Below, one piece after another: positions 62,604 to 64,000 of a stretch of DNA of 64,000 nt. The translations under genes were made by a program, and so were the position numbers. This stretch comes from Jacaranda mimosifolia. Taxonomy: Eukaryota > Streptophyta > Magnoliopsida > Lamiales > Bignoniaceae. The stretch spans positions 34,204,690 through 34,268,689 of the forward strand of contig CM032118.1 of assembly GCA_018894105.1 (NCBI GenBank). Reading direction: 5' to 3'. A model generated the notes under the pieces. It did not search any database. It worked only from the letters and a program-made list of their open reading frames with translations, and was not told where the DNA came from. Positions within the stretch are counted from its first letter, which is position 1. Each line of letters opens with the position of its first letter.

Positions 62604-62915
62604 CTTGTAATGTGTTTGTACGTACTTATGATAGTAGTCTATATATAAACTAGTACTTTTATATTAGAGTTCAATACTTTAATATTTAACTTGTAATGGG
62701 TTTGTGTGTACTTATGATAATAGTCCGTTGAGTGGCCTGTGGCCTGTGGCCCAGCGGCATAAGTCTCCCACACAATGTGAGAGGTCAGAGGTTCAAGCCT
62801 TAATGGACTCTTGATGTGCGTGTGTATAAATAATAAGAAGAAGAAAAAACTTATGATAATAGTCCATATATAAACCAACACTTTTATATTAGAGTCTAAT
62901 TCTTCAACGTAATTA
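62604..62915 (+). repeat. 86-bp tandem duplication, second copy split by a SINE
   Basis: Copy 1 (62604-62689) starts CTTGTAATGTGTTTG. Copy 2 starts CTTGTAATGGGTTTG at 62690, is cut at 62726 and resumes near 62866 with ATATATAAACC and CTTTTATATTAGAGT. The split is made by the SINE at 62727-62848. Confidence 0.8.
62727..62848 (+). mobile_element. tRNA-derived SINE (122 bp) with 17-bp target duplication
   Basis: ACTTATGATAATAGTCC is repeated exactly at 62710-62726 and 62849-62865. Between them lies a body beginning GTTGAGTGGCC, with a polymerase III box A-like GTGGCCCAGCGGCATAAGT and a box B-like GGTTCAAGCC, and an A-rich tail (AATAAGAAGAAGAAAAA). This is the layout of a plant SINE. GGCCTGT occurs twice at the head, a small internal duplication. 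Confidence 0.85.
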
Positions 62916-62982
62916 TTACTTTAATTGTTAAATAAATTTAATGATTGTATCGATAGGCGATAAGAATAGTTCGAATTGGACA

Positions 62983-63691
62983 TCTATCTATACTATTATA
63001 TACAGTACAACGGTGTGGAACTCACAATTACTTAATTTTAATTGCAATTTTGGCCAAGTGGCAAATTTTTAGAATTTTGAGTTTTTTAATTAAATTCAAA
63101 AAATTTCATTAATTGTTGGTTATTAAATTTGATATTATTTATTTCATTTTTAAATGTATTTATTCTTATTTATGTCTAACTAATATGGATGTATTATATT
63201 TGAAAAGAAAATTCTTCATTAGATAAATGATTTCTTTTTTGAGTTTTCAATTAATGAATCAAAATTGATATTATCTCTTTCATATCATTGATGAAATAAT
63301 GTTATAGATGTTTAGATGTGTTAAAACTCTTCTATGCATATCTATCTATACTATTATATATAGCACAACGGTATGGAACCCATAATTGTGCAATTTTGAC
63401 CAAAATTTAAATTTTTAGAATTTTGAGTTTTTTAATTAAATTTAAAAATTATTTTTTAGTTATTAAATTTGATATTATTTATTCGTTTTAGAAGTATCTA
63501 ATTTTTTGAAATCATTTTCTTGATTAGAACAATATTCTTTATTTATCTCTAATCTCAAAAAATAATTGCATTTTATCTACAAAATCTTTTTTATCTCTAC
63601 TTTCAATATATTGAAGATTTCTTAATCATTTGAACTCTATAGTTTGATAAGTCTTTCATGATTTTTTCTTATCTTTAATAACTAATTTATA
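62983..63691 (+). mobile_element. Helitron-like 5' ends, two tandem copies
   Basis: TCTATCTATACTATTATATA occurs at 62983 and 63341, each followed by CAACGGT(G/A)TGGAAC. The two ~355-bp units stay similar for about 180 bp (TTTTTAGAATTTTGAGTTTT) and then diverge. TCTATACTACTACATA starts again at 63692. TCTATACTATTATA is a frequent start of plant Helitrons. No hairpin plus CTRR end was found. Confidence 0.4.
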
Positions 63692-64000
63692 TCTATACTA
63701 CTACATATAAATTCTTTCAAAAGTGATTTCACTAATATTCTCAGGTTCAAGCATTTTTTCACTCTATTCTTTGTGTCCTCATTATCTTCTAGCATTTTTT
63801 TTTTCCCTTCTATCTCTTTGTGTGCATCTTTAGTTCATTATTCAACGTGTTTATTGTTTATTTGATTTTATTGTTCAACTTTTTTATTTTGTTTTCTTTT
63901 TTCTTTTTGATTTATTTTAGGTATATTATATGATGGAAGAGATTTTTTGGATTTTAATGCTATAATTTTCTTTTCAACCTAAATAAAGTCTATCATTTAG
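63692..64000. other. Gene-free AT-rich DNA at the window edge
   Basis: T-rich sequence without a recognised feature after the third Helitron-like start. Confidence 0.4.

Noticed and set aside
62738..62800. tRNA gene
   Set aside because: Box A and box B motifs are present but no cloverleaf can be folded convincingly. A 17-bp duplication and A-rich tail make it a SINE.

Overview
This window is nuclear DNA of a flowering plant, almost certainly a eudicot. The evidence is GT-AG introns rich in A and T, plant-specific gene forms (LAS-type GRAS, clade E PP2C, plant PEX5), Tat-lineage Ty3/gypsy sequence, and many MITE and microsatellite tracts. The LAS protein starts with the MLGSFGSSS leader that I recall from tomato Lateral suppressor, so an asterid (lamiid) host is my tentative guess.

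Layout. 1-4896: the 3' half of a Tat-lineage Ty3/gypsy retrotransposon. It holds the end of pol, a ~67-bp tandem array, a broken antisense ORF, a polypurine tract and a 786-bp 3' LTR. 5461-14210 (+): complete PEX5, the peroxisomal import receptor, 15 coding exons and 741 aa. 14211-25613: gene-free, AT-rich, with two hAT-type non-autonomous elements that show target-site duplications, a relic of the LTR family seen again at 45-50 kb, and microsatellites. 25614-26900 (-): intronless LAS, the axillary-meristem GRAS regulator, isolated by about 10 kb of gene-free DNA on each side. 26901-36663: LAS upstream region plus MITEs and repeats. 36664-40943 (-): clade E PP2C, 5 exons and 534 aa, with a Tourist-like MITE in intron 2. 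40944-50383: MITEs and a decayed gag-only LTR retrotransposon (45458-49846, - strand) that sits in an older repeat and itself carries a MITE. 50384-52563 (+): HemK/PrmC-type glutamine methyltransferase, 3 exons and 365 aa. 53720-60899 (-): membrane J-protein of the DNAJC14/Jiv type, 9 exons and 555 aa. 61.5-64 kb: an unassigned short ORF, a SINE with a 17-bp target duplication, and Helitron-like 5' ends.

The five host genes are unrelated housekeeping or developmental genes and do not form a pathway or cluster. PEX5 imports matrix proteins into peroxisomes. LAS controls side-shoot initiation. The PP2C removes phosphates, probably at a membrane. The HemK-like protein methylates release factors, probably in an organelle. 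The J-protein is probably an ER-membrane Hsp70 co-chaperone. I found no convincing undescribed biological system. The most notable signals are transposon structures with readable target-site duplications, the antisense ORF with tandem array of the Tat element, and a GC-AG intron in PEX5. Exon borders were set by hand from splice motifs, reading-frame arithmetic and family similarity, with no transcript data.
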